Shown here: positions 43,079-50,978 of the stretch, one piece after another
How positions within the stretch are numbered: position 1 is the first letter of the stretch
Layout of the letters: every line of letters begins with the position of its first letter
Assembly (NCBI RefSeq): GCF_004209775.1
Contig: NZ_CP035914.1
Location: 992,001-1,056,000, forward strand
Direction: 5' to 3'
From: Synechococcus sp. WH 8101
GTDB lineage: Bacteria > Cyanobacteriota > Cyanobacteriia > PCC-6307 > Cyanobiaceae
DNA: 64,000 nucleotides
Made by a program: the position numbers and the translations under genes
Notes under the pieces: model-generated
Database searches by the model: none
What the model saw: the letters and a program-made list of their open reading frames with translations, nothing else
What the model was told of the DNA's origin: nothing

Positions 43079-43330
43079 ATGTCAGAAGAGCAACTCAAAG
43101 CATTCCTGGAAGCCGTCAAGGCTGAATCAGGTCTTCAAGAGAAGCTAAAGACAGTAAAAGATGTGGATGCCGTGGTGGAGATTGCTAAGACTGCGGGCTT
43201 TGTGATTTCTGCTGAGGAAATGATGAGAGCTCAGGCAGAGGTTTCAGAAGAGGATCTGGAAGGTGTGGCTGGTGGTGTACTGTACTGTTATTCTACCTAT
43301 CCTACCTCTAATTCTTACTGTACTAAATAA
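43079..43330 (+). CDS. Prochlorosin-like lanthipeptide precursor (Nif11 leader)
   Basis: An 83-residue precursor. Residues 1-66 are a Nif11-type leader: MSEEQLKAFLEAVKAESGLQ, a VVEIAKTAGFVIS block, then EDLEGVAGG with the double-glycine cleavage site at 65-66. The 17-residue core VLYCYSTYPTSNSYCTK has two Cys (70, 81) and six Ser/Thr, exactly what a ProcM-type synthetase turns into thioether rings. In marine Synechococcus and Prochlorococcus one ProcM serves many scattered precursors. No LanM or transporter gene is in this window. The codons are A/T-richer than those of the neighbours. Confidence 0.88.
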   Translation: MSEEQLKAFLEAVKAESGLQEKLKTVKDVDAVVEIAKTAGFVISAEEMMRAQAEVSEEDLEGVAGGVLYCYSTYPTSNSYCTK

Positions 43331-43638
43331 TCCTCTGCTATTCTTCCTAGGTTTCACTCTAAGCTTACACGCTGTCAGCCCTGTATTGACAGGGGTTTAC
43401 TTCCTTTTATTACCCCATTCCCACCATCAATCGGCCTCCGATACCTGGCAGCCTGCATCAAATGGAGAATTGCTGTCTGGTTTTTACAAAGGCTCCTTAG
43501 GTGCCTCCGATTTGATCGAATCGCCAACATATGGAACGTTCGGCCCCAGCCGCCAACGCCCGCAGCTTCGACCATCTACAGCTATTGGACTATTGATTGG
43601 TTCAGGACCCCCGGGCATCGCTCGGGGGGGTTAACGCG
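43331..43638. other. Gene-free interval after the lanthipeptide precursor
   Basis: About 300 bp with no supported gene. It ends in a GC hairpin (acccccg ... cgggggggt, 43606-43632) between the convergent precursor and decarboxylase genes. The hairpin lacks a T-run and is only a possible terminator. Confidence 0.45.
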
Positions 43639-45249
43639 TCAGGGTTCCCGTTCGATGAATAGACAGGAAGGGCCTTGATGCTGAAGCGCTGCTTGAATCT
43701 CCTGCTCCACCGTGGTTGTATCGCGCAACCAGCTTGTGCGAGCGCCGTAGCCACGGGCAATGGATTGCAGGTCAAGTGCCGGATCATCAAAATCAAGACC
43801 AATAAATTGAGCCTGATCGAAACTTGTATTGAGGGCTCCACACCAAAGGTCTTTCAGGATTCGGTACTCACGATTCACAAAACAAACGAACACCACAGGG
43901 ATGCGATAACGCGCAGCGCTCCAGATGGAGTGGATTGAAAACTGAGCGCCTCCATCACCCACAAAACATACCGCAGGCTGCTTCGAACCCAGTGACAGGC
44001 CTACACCCAGTGGCATCGCCCAGCCCAGACCACCCCCACGGGGTGCGAAATGAACGTTGCTGAAGCCCAGTGTGATGGCCATCCGCTGGACCAATGCATC
44101 TTCTGAAGACCCTTCGGTGATGAGGTGACACTGGCGTGGCAGCTGCTGCAACACATCCAGTATCAGGGCGTCACTTGCATGAGCTCCATGATCTGGATAC
44201 TCCGCCCGCAGTTGAGCCAACAGCGTGGCGTCATCGCACTGAAAACTGGGTAACGCAGGAGCAGCGAGCTGATCGACCAAAGCCTTCAAGCAGGCGCCCA
44301 CATCGCCCAGAACCGCGAGGTCACAGGGGTAATCGAAACCCAACTGGCGCGTTGAGGGAGCGAGATGGAAGATCTTGAGGTTGGCCGGAATGGCCTGTTC
44401 GCCATTGAAGGTGAAGGTGTCGATCTTCTCGCCGAGTAACAGCAGGCGTTTGTATTGGCTTAAGAGCTTCCGGATCTCACGGGTTGTAGCTGGCAATTGC
44501 CCCTTGTAGTTGGGATGCAAGGGATCCACCACGCCCTGCACATGGAATGGTGCTGAATACAGATCGGCTTGCAGATGAGAGGCCAGCTGGCTGAGGTGCG
44601 TCACAGCACCTGATGCCCCCACGGCGTAGTCGGCCACGATGGCCATGGGTCCAGCGTCAGGGTCACGCAATGCATGGGCGAGCTGATGCAGGCCGGCTGG
44701 CACCACGTCATCAAGCACTGTTGTGCGCCGCAGCCCCACCTCAGCCATCGGTTCCTGCATGAAATTCATGGGAACTGAGAGAAAAACCGGACCACTCGGT
44801 TGAAGACGGGCCTGTAGCCAACAGCGCTGCAGGGCAATCGGAAGATCTTCCGCCTGCGCAACCTCAAAGCTGTATTTGGTGGCTGTTTCAGCCAGTTGGG
44901 CGTTGGGGGCTCCCAGTACTGGGTTATGGATCAGAAAACGGGAGTCCTGTTGACCATTCATCACCAGCAACGGCACCCCCGAGAGAAGGGCGTTGCGCAT
45001 GTTGAACAAACCATTCGCCAAGCCCGGGTAGGTGTGGAGACTCACGATCGCGGGCTTGCGGGTCGCCATGGCGTATCCCGCTGCAATCCCCACGGCACTC
45101 GATTCGTGAAGCGCCAAGAGGTATTGAGCCTTGGAGCGCCCCACCGCATCGAGAAATGTGGTTTCTGTGGTTCCTGGATTGCCGAAGACGTATGAGATTT
45201 CTTCAAGATCCAGAAAATCGCGGATCAGATCGCCTCCGGTGTAGGTCAT
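43639..45249 (-). CDS. Thiamine-diphosphate-dependent decarboxylase (benzoylformate decarboxylase-like)
   Basis: A 536-residue ThDP enzyme with all three domains: the Pyr domain with the catalytic Glu in ALHESSAVGIAAGYAMA (near 49), the central domain, and the PP domain with the cofactor motif GDGGAQFSIHSIWSAARYRI ending VNREY. It resembles benzoylformate decarboxylases and unassigned acetolactate-synthase-like enzymes, without the ALS FAD-linked features. It would decarboxylate a 2-oxo acid, perhaps aromatic. It is divergent from the UbiD cluster across a 286-bp control region, which suggests a shared pathway; the substrate is inferred. Confidence 0.82.
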   Translation of the reverse strand: MTYTGGDLIRDFLDLEEISYVFGNPGTTETTFLDAVGRSKAQYLLALHESSAVGIAAGYAMATRKPAIVSLHTYPGLANGLFNMRNALLSGVPLLVMNGQQDSRFLIHNPVLGAPNAQLAETATKYSFEVAQAEDLPIALQRCWLQARLQPSGPVFLSVPMNFMQEPMAEVGLRRTTVLDDVVPAGLHQLAHALRDPDAGPMAIVADYAVGASGAVTHLSQLASHLQADLYSAPFHVQGVVDPLHPNYKGQLPATTREIRKLLSQYKRLLLLGEKIDTFTFNGEQAIPANLKIFHLAPSTRQLGFDYPCDLAVLGDVGACLKALVDQLAAPALPSFQCDDATLLAQLRAEYPDHGAHASDALILDVLQQLPRQCHLITEGSSEDALVQRMAITLGFSNVHFAPRGGGLGWAMPLGVGLSLGSKQPAVCFVGDGGAQFSIHSIWSAARYRIPVVFVCFVNREYRILKDLWCGALNTSFDQAQFIGLDFDDPALDLQSIARGYGARTSWLRDTTTVEQEIQAALQHQGPSCLFIEREP

Positions 45250-45535
45250 CAGAATTCGAGCTCAGCTTGCTTGATCGCACCTTAGAAGCCTTCACCGTTT
45301 ACGGCAGCCCAGATGTATTTGGTATTACATCAAAAAACCGCCACTGTTGTTTCCTGACGACCGGTTTGACTATCGCATAGAGGAATGTAACATAATGTTG
45401 CTTTGTATTGCTGGGCGATTCCTCGTTTTGCTCATTTCTTTGAGTGTGGCTAGTTTCCGGTTGAACACGACAAGGCTTTCTTGAGCATGGCCCCAAGCCG
45501 CTTGGCAATGTTCGTCCAGCCGCCATTATTTATTT
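45250..45535. promoter_or_regulatory. Divergent promoter region between the ThDP enzyme and UbiD genes
   Basis: 286 bp, clearly A/T-richer than the surroundings. A possible plus-strand promoter is ttgact (45366-45371) and cataat (45391-45396) with a 19-bp spacer, leaving a leader of about 130 nt. No clear operator was identified. Confidence 0.35.
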
Positions 45536-46978
45536 ATGTCTTTTAAGGATCTCAGGGCTTTTCTGGCCAAGCTTGAGGAAGAGGGGCAGTTGCTTCGCAT
45601 TCAGGAAGCAGTGTTGCCGGAGCCCGATATCTCGGCAGCTATGAGTGCTAATAATAAAGGCTTTGGCGAGACGGCGCCAGCTTTGTTGTTTGAGAATATT
45701 AAGGGCTACACCGAAGAGACGTGTTTGGCGGCAAATGTTCATGGCTCATGGCCGAATATTGCGCTTGCTTTTGGAATGCCCAAAAATACGCCACTGAAGC
45801 AACTTGCTTCAGAGTTTAATCGTAGATATCAAAACTTCTCGAAAGGCTGTATCGAGGAGCGGGAATCTGCGCCATGGCAGGAGAATTGCCTCGAAGGGGA
45901 TGCAATCAACCTATTTGCATTGATGCCCCACTTTCGCCTTAATTCTGGAGATGGAGGGCTGTACATCAACAAGGCCTCCATTGTGTCACGGCATCCGGAT
46001 CACATGGATGACTTTGACCAGCAGAATGTGGGGATGTACAGGTTGCAGGTTAAGGGGCCTAGGCATCTGAGCATCCAGATGGTGCCCGATCATGATATTG
46101 CTGTTCACTTCAAAGCCGCTGAAGAAAGCAATCGGCCGCTTGACATTGTGATCTCGATAGGCAACGAGCCGCTGCTTCCGCTGGTGGCCAGTATGCCATT
46201 GCTTTATGGTCAAGATGAATACAATATGTGCAGTGCTCTCAGTGGAGAGCCTTATCCTGTTGTCACCCTGGATAGCAAATTACAGGCGCCCTGGGGTGCT
46301 GAATATGTTCTCGAGGCGAAGATCTTGCCCCGTGTTCGAGAGCCCGATGGTCCCTACGGAGAGTTTACGGGGCATCTTTCGGGTATTCGCAATATGTGCA
46401 GCGTCGAGGTGACGAGGGTTTATCACCGTACCAAGCCGCTCTATGAGTACTGCGCCATTGGCATGCCATGGACAGAGATCGACTACATGTTCTTGAACAC
46501 AAGTCCTGCTCTCTATGTGCAACTTAAAGAGAAGTTTCCCGAGGTCGTCGCTGTTAATGCCTTGTATACCCACGGCCTTGTGGTGATCGTTTCGACAGAG
46601 ATGCGCGTTGGTGGTTTTGCTAAAACAATCGGAATGTCTGTCTTGCAGACGCCACATGGAACCGGTTACGCCAAGGTTGTGATCGTCGTTGATGCCGATG
46701 TGGATCCTTATAACCTTCCGCAAGTGATGTGGGCGCTGTCAACTAAGTTCAATCCGAAGTTTGACTGTGTGATTATTCCGGGTTGCTCAATCCTGGCATT
46801 GGACCCTGGCTCCGATCCTGTTGGCATCTCTCACAAAATGATTCTCGATGCGGCGACACCCGTGCCGCCCGATGATCACGGAGATTATTCCATGCAAATC
46901 AAGGATCCTCCTGAGGCCCAGGATTGGCTGCCAAAGCTTCAAGAGCTGATGCAGTCCATTTCGTCATCTGCCGTTTAA
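45536..46978 (+). CDS. UbiD-family prenyl-FMN-dependent decarboxylase
   Basis: A 480-residue UbiD protein: SFKDLRAFLAKLEEEGQLLR at the start, MYRLQVKGPRHLSIQM in the cofactor region, and REPDGPYGEFTGHLSG with the catalytic Glu, then HGLVVIVSTEMRVGG. With the small subunit D gene next to it, it is likely the large subunit (C) of a non-oxidative hydroxyarylic acid decarboxylase acting on substrates such as vanillate or hydroxybenzoate. Codon use is less G/C-rich than in neighbouring genes, pointing to transfer. The flavin prenyltransferase UbiX needed for cofactor synthesis is not in the window. Confidence 0.87.
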   Translation: MSFKDLRAFLAKLEEEGQLLRIQEAVLPEPDISAAMSANNKGFGETAPALLFENIKGYTEETCLAANVHGSWPNIALAFGMPKNTPLKQLASEFNRRYQNFSKGCIEERESAPWQENCLEGDAINLFALMPHFRLNSGDGGLYINKASIVSRHPDHMDDFDQQNVGMYRLQVKGPRHLSIQMVPDHDIAVHFKAAEESNRPLDIVISIGNEPLLPLVASMPLLYGQDEYNMCSALSGEPYPVVTLDSKLQAPWGAEYVLEAKILPRVREPDGPYGEFTGHLSGIRNMCSVEVTRVYHRTKPLYEYCAIGMPWTEIDYMFLNTSPALYVQLKEKFPEVVAVNALYTHGLVVIVSTEMRVGGFAKTIGMSVLQTPHGTGYAKVVIVVDADVDPYNLPQVMWALSTKFNPKFDCVIIPGCSILALDPGSDPVGISHKMILDAATPVPPDDHGDYSMQIKDPPEAQDWLPKLQELMQSISSSAV

Positions 46979-46987
46979 CCTCGAGTC

Positions 46988-47254
46988 ATGCCAGATCCAG
47001 ACTTCGCAACTTGCCCTCGCTGCAATTGCAAAACAACGGAGGTTCAGTTCCGTTCACCCGTTCATGGGGCCTGGGAACTCTACCGATGCACCACTTGCAT
47101 GTTTACGTGGAGAAGCACAGAGCCAGCTTCAATGACCAATCCTGACCTTTATGACCCAGTCTTTAAGATTGATCCCAATGATCTTTCCAGCTTCCCTGTG
47201 ATGCCAGCGATTCCCCCACTCAAAGACAATACCCGCCGGGAGGCCAAGCAATGA
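46988..47254 (+). CDS. Hydroxyarylic acid decarboxylase small subunit D (VdcD-like)
   Basis: An 88-residue protein: FATCPRCNCKTTEVQFRSPV, HGAWELYRCTTCMFTWRSTE, then PDLYDPVFKIDP. The two CxxC pairs and the VxGxWELYxCxxCxFTWRxTEP segment are characteristic of VdcD, the small subunit encoded with UbiD-type decarboxylases. It begins 10 bp after the UbiD gene and overlaps the next gene by 4 bp. Confidence 0.85.
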   Translation: MPDPDFATCPRCNCKTTEVQFRSPVHGAWELYRCTTCMFTWRSTEPASMTNPDLYDPVFKIDPNDLSSFPVMPAIPPLKDNTRREAKQ

Positions 47255-47649
47255 CGATCTCACTGCAGCACAGCATCAACGTGAAGGCTTCGCCCGCCGA
47301 GGTATATCAAGCGCTCACAAACCTCGACCAAATTGCTCGATGGCACTGCGGTCAGGTGAATGGAGAGGTCGCGATTGGTCAAACTCTGACGCTGGAGAGC
47401 GACGAAGGGCCGACATTCACTTGGACAACACGCGAGCTGATTCCTAATTCTAAGATTGTCCAAGAGTGCACACAGGGCCCTGGTTCTTCGACCGGTAAAG
47501 CCCTTACTTTTCAGCTGCGTGCGTCAGGCCAACAATCATCGATTGAGTTGAGCCATGACGGCTGGGATCCCGCTGATCCGCATCTCCCTAGGTGTAATAC
47601 GCATTGGGGGCATGTGCTTCATCGGCTGAAGGCTTACGTCGATCAATAG
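47251..47649 (+). CDS. SRPBCC/AHSA1-type ligand-binding protein
   Basis: A 132-residue START/AHSA1-fold protein: HSINVKASPAEVYQALTNLD, IARWHCGQVNGEVAIGQ, FTWTTRELIPNSKIVQEC and a closing WGHVLHRLKAYVDQ. These helix-grip proteins bind small hydrophobic ligands. The 4-bp overlap with the subunit D gene places it in the decarboxylase operon, perhaps handling substrate or product. Confidence 0.8.
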   Translation: MTISLQHSINVKASPAEVYQALTNLDQIARWHCGQVNGEVAIGQTLTLESDEGPTFTWTTRELIPNSKIVQECTQGPGSSTGKALTFQLRASGQQSSIELSHDGWDPADPHLPRCNTHWGHVLHRLKAYVDQ

Positions 47650-47730
47650 GCAGGGCAAGGTCTGCGCGACAGCGCTCAGTCCGTCGCACTGAGCGCCATT
47701 GAGACTTGACTGGTGGGCCTGCTCAGATGT

Positions 47731-47770
47731 TCATCAAAAGCCCCGGGTGATCACCCGGGGCTTTTGATGA
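47731..47770. terminator. 40-bp perfect palindrome, bidirectional terminator
   Basis: The two 20-nt halves are exact reverse complements; the left half is tcatcaaaagccccgggtga. The GC stem is flanked by A4 and T4, so it can end transcripts of the SRPBCC operon (stop 47649) and of the convergent gene ending at 47793. No base separates the arms, which is unusual for a terminator and would extrude as a cruciform. Confidence 0.85.
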
Positions 47771-47792
47771 AGTGATTTTTTTGTGAGATGCC

Positions 47793-48152
47793 TCAGCCCT
47801 TGCTCGCCCGCACTTCCCAGAAGGCAGCGCTGAGGCTGTAGCTGGCCAGACCGCTCTGCTGTTCGTAGCGCTGACGGGCCTTGAGCTGACATTCGATCTC
47901 CTTGCAATCGATCGAGTAGCTCCACTGCTTGCGGCCCTGTCGCCGGTTGAGGACAAGGTCTGGAGTGATCTGATAGCCGTTGCCGTCCTTGCCGGCTGGG
48001 AGCGTTTGGTGCAGGTCGCCGCGTAGGTGAGCCAGACGCAGCTGTTCGTTCAGTTCCTTCTGCTCGGCGGCGAGCAGTTCCTGCTGCTGTTTCACCTCAA
48101 GCAGCCGGCTGATGCAGCTGGTGAGAGCCTCGGCGGAAAAACGCGGGTCCAT
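47793..48152 (-). CDS. Coiled-coil protein downstream of the broken nuclease gene
   Basis: A 119-residue protein. Residues 10-45 form a likely coiled coil (ISRLLEVKQQQELLAAEQKE), followed by a globular part with Cys (YSIDCKEIECQLKARQRYEQ). Unknown family. It overlaps the end of the nuclease reading frame and seems to be the last gene of a three-gene unit whose first two genes are broken. Confidence 0.55.
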   Translation of the reverse strand: MDPRFSAEALTSCISRLLEVKQQQELLAAEQKELNEQLRLAHLRGDLHQTLPAGKDGNGYQITPDLVLNRRQGRKQWSYSIDCKEIECQLKARQRYEQQSGLASYSLSAAFWEVRASKG

Positions 48153-48693
48153 GGCTCCAGCGCTGGCGGGGAGAACTCCCGCGTTGGCCAGGAGAAGCAG
48201 GGCATCCGGGGTCCCCGGTGCGGGTGATGCCGCGGCCTGTGCTCCAGACGCCAAGACCCTTGAGGCGCGCCTCGGTTTCCAGGCGGCTGTAGGTCTGCCG
48301 GTCACAGCCTTTGATGTACTGCCAGTAAACAAACGCTGCTCTTGAGGCCACCAGGGCCTGGTTGATGTTGCGCCCACCGCGAGTGATCTCGGCAATGGAG
48401 CGCCCGTAGCGATCGGTGGTCTTGATGCGCAGATCGATGCCACTGCCGATCGGAACCAGGGCTTAGAGCGCCTGGCTGGCCTGGGCGCCATGGGGTTTCT
48501 GGCTGCTCTCCAGCGCGTCGATGCAGGCAAGGCGGATGGTGATCGTCTGCCCCGCCTTGCGCACCCTGAGGGTGTCGCCATCGCCGACCGACACCACGTT
48601 GGCGGGGGCTGCGTGGACCTGCCAATCACCAAGCCCTACGAGCAGACAGGCGCCAAGCAGGGGGCCGAGCAGAGTTCGGAACCGTCTTCTCAA
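48097..48693 (-). pseudogene. Staphylococcal-nuclease-like (SNase) gene with an in-frame stop
   Basis: From TTG 48693 the frame encodes a signal peptide (LLGPLLGACLLVGLGDWQVH) and an SNase domain: VVSVGDGDTLRV, IRLACIDALESSQ, then a TAA at 48463-48465. The same frame continues past it with ALVPIGSGIDLRIKTTDRYG, RSIAEITRGG and FVYWQYIKGCD, including the DRYGR arginine. All catalytic residues are present, so a single nonsense change separates it from a working secreted nuclease. Its start overlaps the stop of the preceding broken gene (CTTGA). Confidence 0.8.
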
Positions 48694-49150
48694 GGCCGAT
48701 CCGTGCTCTGCTCGAGGCTGGGTTCCGTGCGCTCCAACAACAACTTCAGCGTCCGGTTCTGACGCTCGAGCAGCACAACAAAATCACTGACGATCGCCGC
48801 GAGGAGGGCCAGCCAGATCGCTCAGGTGATGAGCACCAGCCGCCAAGGATCGGAACCTGCCATTGCAGGCACGGGCCAGGAGGGCAGGGCGCGGCGCTCG
48901 GTTCCAGCGCTCGGCGTGTGGCCAGAGGTGGTGGTGGAGTGCTGCTGCCCGCTGAGCACCAGCTCCAGGACCCGATCCGCTGTCACGGGCACCAGAGCGG
49001 AGCAGGCCTCGGCGTCATGACCTGCTCGGCCAGCAATTCGCGGCAACGTTGTAAGCCACCACCGGCCCAGAACAGACCCCAGGCCCGGTTATCGAGTTGC
49101 AGCGCCACCCAACGGTGCGGCCGGGCGTCATTGCGGATCAGCTGCGCTGC
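48690..49150 (-). pseudogene. Broken gene for a membrane-anchored protein
   Basis: Two frames together look like one former protein. Upstream: LIRNDARPHRWVALQLDNRA, WGLFWAGGGLQRCRELLAEQ, ending at TGA 48983. After a shift the frame reads ADRVLELVLSGQQH to DPWRLVLIT, then a TGA at 48822-48824 where TGG would keep it open, then a membrane helix AIWLALLAAIVSDFVVLLER and a coiled coil. It carries at least one frameshift and one nonsense codon and ends in overlap with the nuclease start. Family unknown. Confidence 0.5.
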
Positions 49151-49155
49151 GCTCC

Positions 49156-49251
49156 TCAGAACACCAGGGCATCCCGGATCCGTTGGATTGCCTTCAGAGG
49201 AATCGCGTTCTCGATCAGCTTCTTGTGGCGTTTGACGGGATGGTCGGTCAT
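49156..49251 (-). pseudogene. N-terminal remnant of a DUF1156 methylase
   Basis: ATG 49251 begins MTDHPVKRHKKLIENAIPLK, which matches the starts of the two intact methylases (MTDHSVKRRKKLIEVAIPLE and MSDHPVKRRKKLIEVAIPLE). Similarity ends after about 24 residues and a stop follows at 49156. It starts 4 bp after a PIN toxin gene, as the intact methylase starts within 4 bp of its PIN gene. It is a fragment of a second defence locus. Confidence 0.8.
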
Positions 49252-49255
49252 GGGT

Positions 49256-49660
49256 TCAGACAGGGCGGGTCAGGCGGTTGAGACGCAGAGCGCTCACCGA
49301 GGCGATGGCTTCAAAGTCGGCGTCAAAGGTGACCAGCACGGCGTTGTGGTGCAGGGCTACTGCGGCTATCAGCAGATCCAGGCTCAGCAACGTGCGGCCG
49401 ATCTGACGGCAGGCTTGGCCAAGATCGATGGCCCGTTGCCAGAGGTTCTCTGGGGTGGTGAGCAGGGGCAAGCTGGCGAACTGGGCCTGCAGCTGGCGAG
49501 CCTCCCGCCCCGTCGCGGCGCGGAGCACCTCGAAACGCACCGGTTCAGCCAGGTGGGCTGTGGGATCCAGCACATATGGCGCAATGAATTGCTTCAGGGC
49601 TAGCGGGCTGCGGCTCCGGGTGAAGTCGATCCAGAGGCTGGTGTCAACGAGCAGGGTCAT
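49256..49660 (-). CDS. PIN-domain toxin (VapC), second module
   Basis: A 134-residue PIN ribonuclease: TLLVDTSLWIDFTRSR with the first catalytic Asp, RFEVLRAATGREARQL with the Glu, and LSLDLLIAAVALHHNAVLVT followed by FDADFE for the last acidic residues. It differs clearly from the FitB-type PIN at 24251. It overlaps its antitoxin by 4 bp. Confidence 0.87.
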   Translation of the reverse strand: MTLLVDTSLWIDFTRSRSPLALKQFIAPYVLDPTAHLAEPVRFEVLRAATGREARQLQAQFASLPLLTTPENLWQRAIDLGQACRQIGRTLLSLDLLIAAVALHHNAVLVTFDADFEAIASVSALRLNRLTRPV

Positions 49661-49887
49661 GAACTGAGCTCCTGAGCGCGCCTTCGTTCGCGCTCCTGGT
49701 CGGCCTCATAGGTGTCCAACTCCACCCCCCACTCACCGTTGAGAAACTTCTGGGCAATCCGAGCCCTGCGCCGCAGCTGCAGGGCCTCCTCCATCAGACG
49801 GCGGATGGCGGGCCCCTTCTTGCGCTCGCCCGTCAGGTCAAGGATTTCGCTCATCTCAGAGTCTGATAGCTCAACGGTAACTTTCAT
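49657..49887 (-). CDS. Antitoxin of the second VapBC module
   Basis: A 76-residue protein: KVTVELSDSEMSEILDLTGE, then KGPAIRRLMEEALQLRRRA, an RHH-like DNA-binding part, and a C-terminal tail (FLNGEWGVELDTYEADQERE) that would hold the toxin. The 4-bp overlap with the PIN gene is typical of VapBC. A Shine-Dalgarno-like taggag lies upstream of ATG 49887. Confidence 0.82.
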   Translation of the reverse strand: MKVTVELSDSEMSEILDLTGERKKGPAIRRLMEEALQLRRRARIAQKFLNGEWGVELDTYEADQERERRRAQELSS

Positions 49888-49936
49888 GGTTCGGGTCTCC
49901 TAGAATCGGACTTTGAGGTCAGCATGGCAGCCCTTG

Positions 49937-49978
49937 TCAATGCGGTGCCCTCCCAGCCGCCAGCAGCAGCTGTTGAAT
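49937..49978 (-). pseudogene. 3' tail remnant of the defence helicase
   Basis: On the minus strand this encodes QQLLLAAGRAPH followed by TGA, matching the last residues of the intact helicase (LQQLLAAGRAPH, stop at 25583) at both protein and nucleotide level. Upstream similarity ends after about 40 bp. It lies just before the VapBC module, as in the intact locus. Confidence 0.7.
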
Positions 49979-50109
49979 CCCAGTGGCGAGAAATACCTGG
50001 ATGAGACAACCGAGAAGTGAGTGGTTGTACTGATCGCGGCCCAAGTGCTGCATCGATCACAACAGGGCCCGCGGATCCGGACTAGACAATCCTGAGACGC
50101 CTGAGACTC

Positions 50110-50304
50110 ATGCCTGCCTTTGCTGTGGCCTGCACCCCGCGCGGGTCTTCGATTGAGCGGTTGCAGGCTGGTCGCTACCGGGTCTGCGACACCGACCATC
50201 ACTGCCGGGAGGTGGAGGACGTCTGGACCGCCTTTGAGCTGGTGCGGGAACTGGAGCTCGAGGGTGCACCGCTGAGCGACACGACCCTTGCTGAGAACAG
50301 CTGA
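50110..50304 (+). CDS. Small hypothetical protein
   Basis: A 64-residue protein (RLQAGRYRVCDTDHHCREVE, then DVWTAFELVRELELEGAPLS). The YRVCDTD stretch is loosely like the TG-YRLVD-DG family, but the order differs. Its TGA shares an A with the ATG of the next gene, which argues for a real coupled pair. Confidence 0.55.
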   Translation: MPAFAVACTPRGSSIERLQAGRYRVCDTDHHCREVEDVWTAFELVRELELEGAPLSDTTLAENS

Positions 50305-50543
50305 TGCCAGACGAGCGCCGCTATCGCCTCACCGATGCTGCGATGCAGCCCCACCCTTATCTGGATGTTGATTACCCGTCTCTGCAGGAGGCCCTGGATG
50401 CGGCACGCCGATGGAGCCGCAACCGGACCCTGGATCTTTATCAGGCCTCGATCGGCGTGGAGGTGAGCACCGAGCGGGGGGATTGGCGCACCCTGATGCT
50501 GCCGACCGAGATCCAGCAACTGGACCTGATCAGCAAGGGGTGA
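50304..50543 (+). CDS. Small hypothetical protein coupled to the preceding gene
   Basis: A 79-residue protein (RRYRLTDAAMQPHPYLDVDY, ALDAARRWSRNRTLDLYQAS, then TERGDWRTLML). It starts inside the stop codon of the gene at 50110. Not recognised. Confidence 0.55.
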   Translation: MPDERRYRLTDAAMQPHPYLDVDYPSLQEALDAARRWSRNRTLDLYQASIGVEVSTERGDWRTLMLPTEIQQLDLISKG

Positions 50544-50641
50544 GGCGCCAAAAGCGTCGCCGATCACAACAGCTCAGCGGTTCCGTCGTGAGCTTCTGTC
50601 CAGCGGGGCGATGCTGCTGAATTGATTTCTGAAAACTGTCT

Positions 50642-50794
50642 GTGATTGCGTACAAAACCGAATTGCGGGCGTTTTTGATGGCTCGCAGTCAATGCTTGAG
50701 CACGGGAGAGACCTACCGCGTGCTTGACCACAACGGTGATGTGACCAGCGAGGTCACGTTCGCGGAATGCAAGCGCCAGCTGGGGGCGCGGTAG
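50642..50794 (+). CDS. Small TG-YRVLD-NG family protein (copy 3)
   Basis: A 50-residue protein from GTG 50642 (in-frame stop 12 bp before). KTELRAFLMARSQCLSTGET, YRVLDHNGDV, then TFAECKRQLGAR aligns without gaps to the copy at 57836 (KTEFRAFLNARTKCMATGQV, YRVITGDGDV, TLEECRRQFQAR). Function unknown. Confidence 0.65.
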   Translation: MIAYKTELRAFLMARSQCLSTGETYRVLDHNGDVTSEVTFAECKRQLGAR

Positions 50795-50978
50795 CGATCG
50801 GCACATCGGCGCGGTTTGCCGGAGCCCAAAGATCAAGGTTCACGCATCGATGGCCGATGGCTGAGTTTGCGATGCTGAGGGGTGGTGCGATGGCGTCAAT
50901 CGAGCAGGAGCTGGAGTGAGGGGCTTGTGTCGAGCTGTCCTGATCTGCAAGGTTGAAGAAGGATCCTTTGCGGAGAGC

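Noticed and set aside
43263-43634. Hydrophobic frame overlapping the end of the lanthipeptide precursor
   Set aside because: It overlaps the well-supported precursor in another frame and has no recognisable features.
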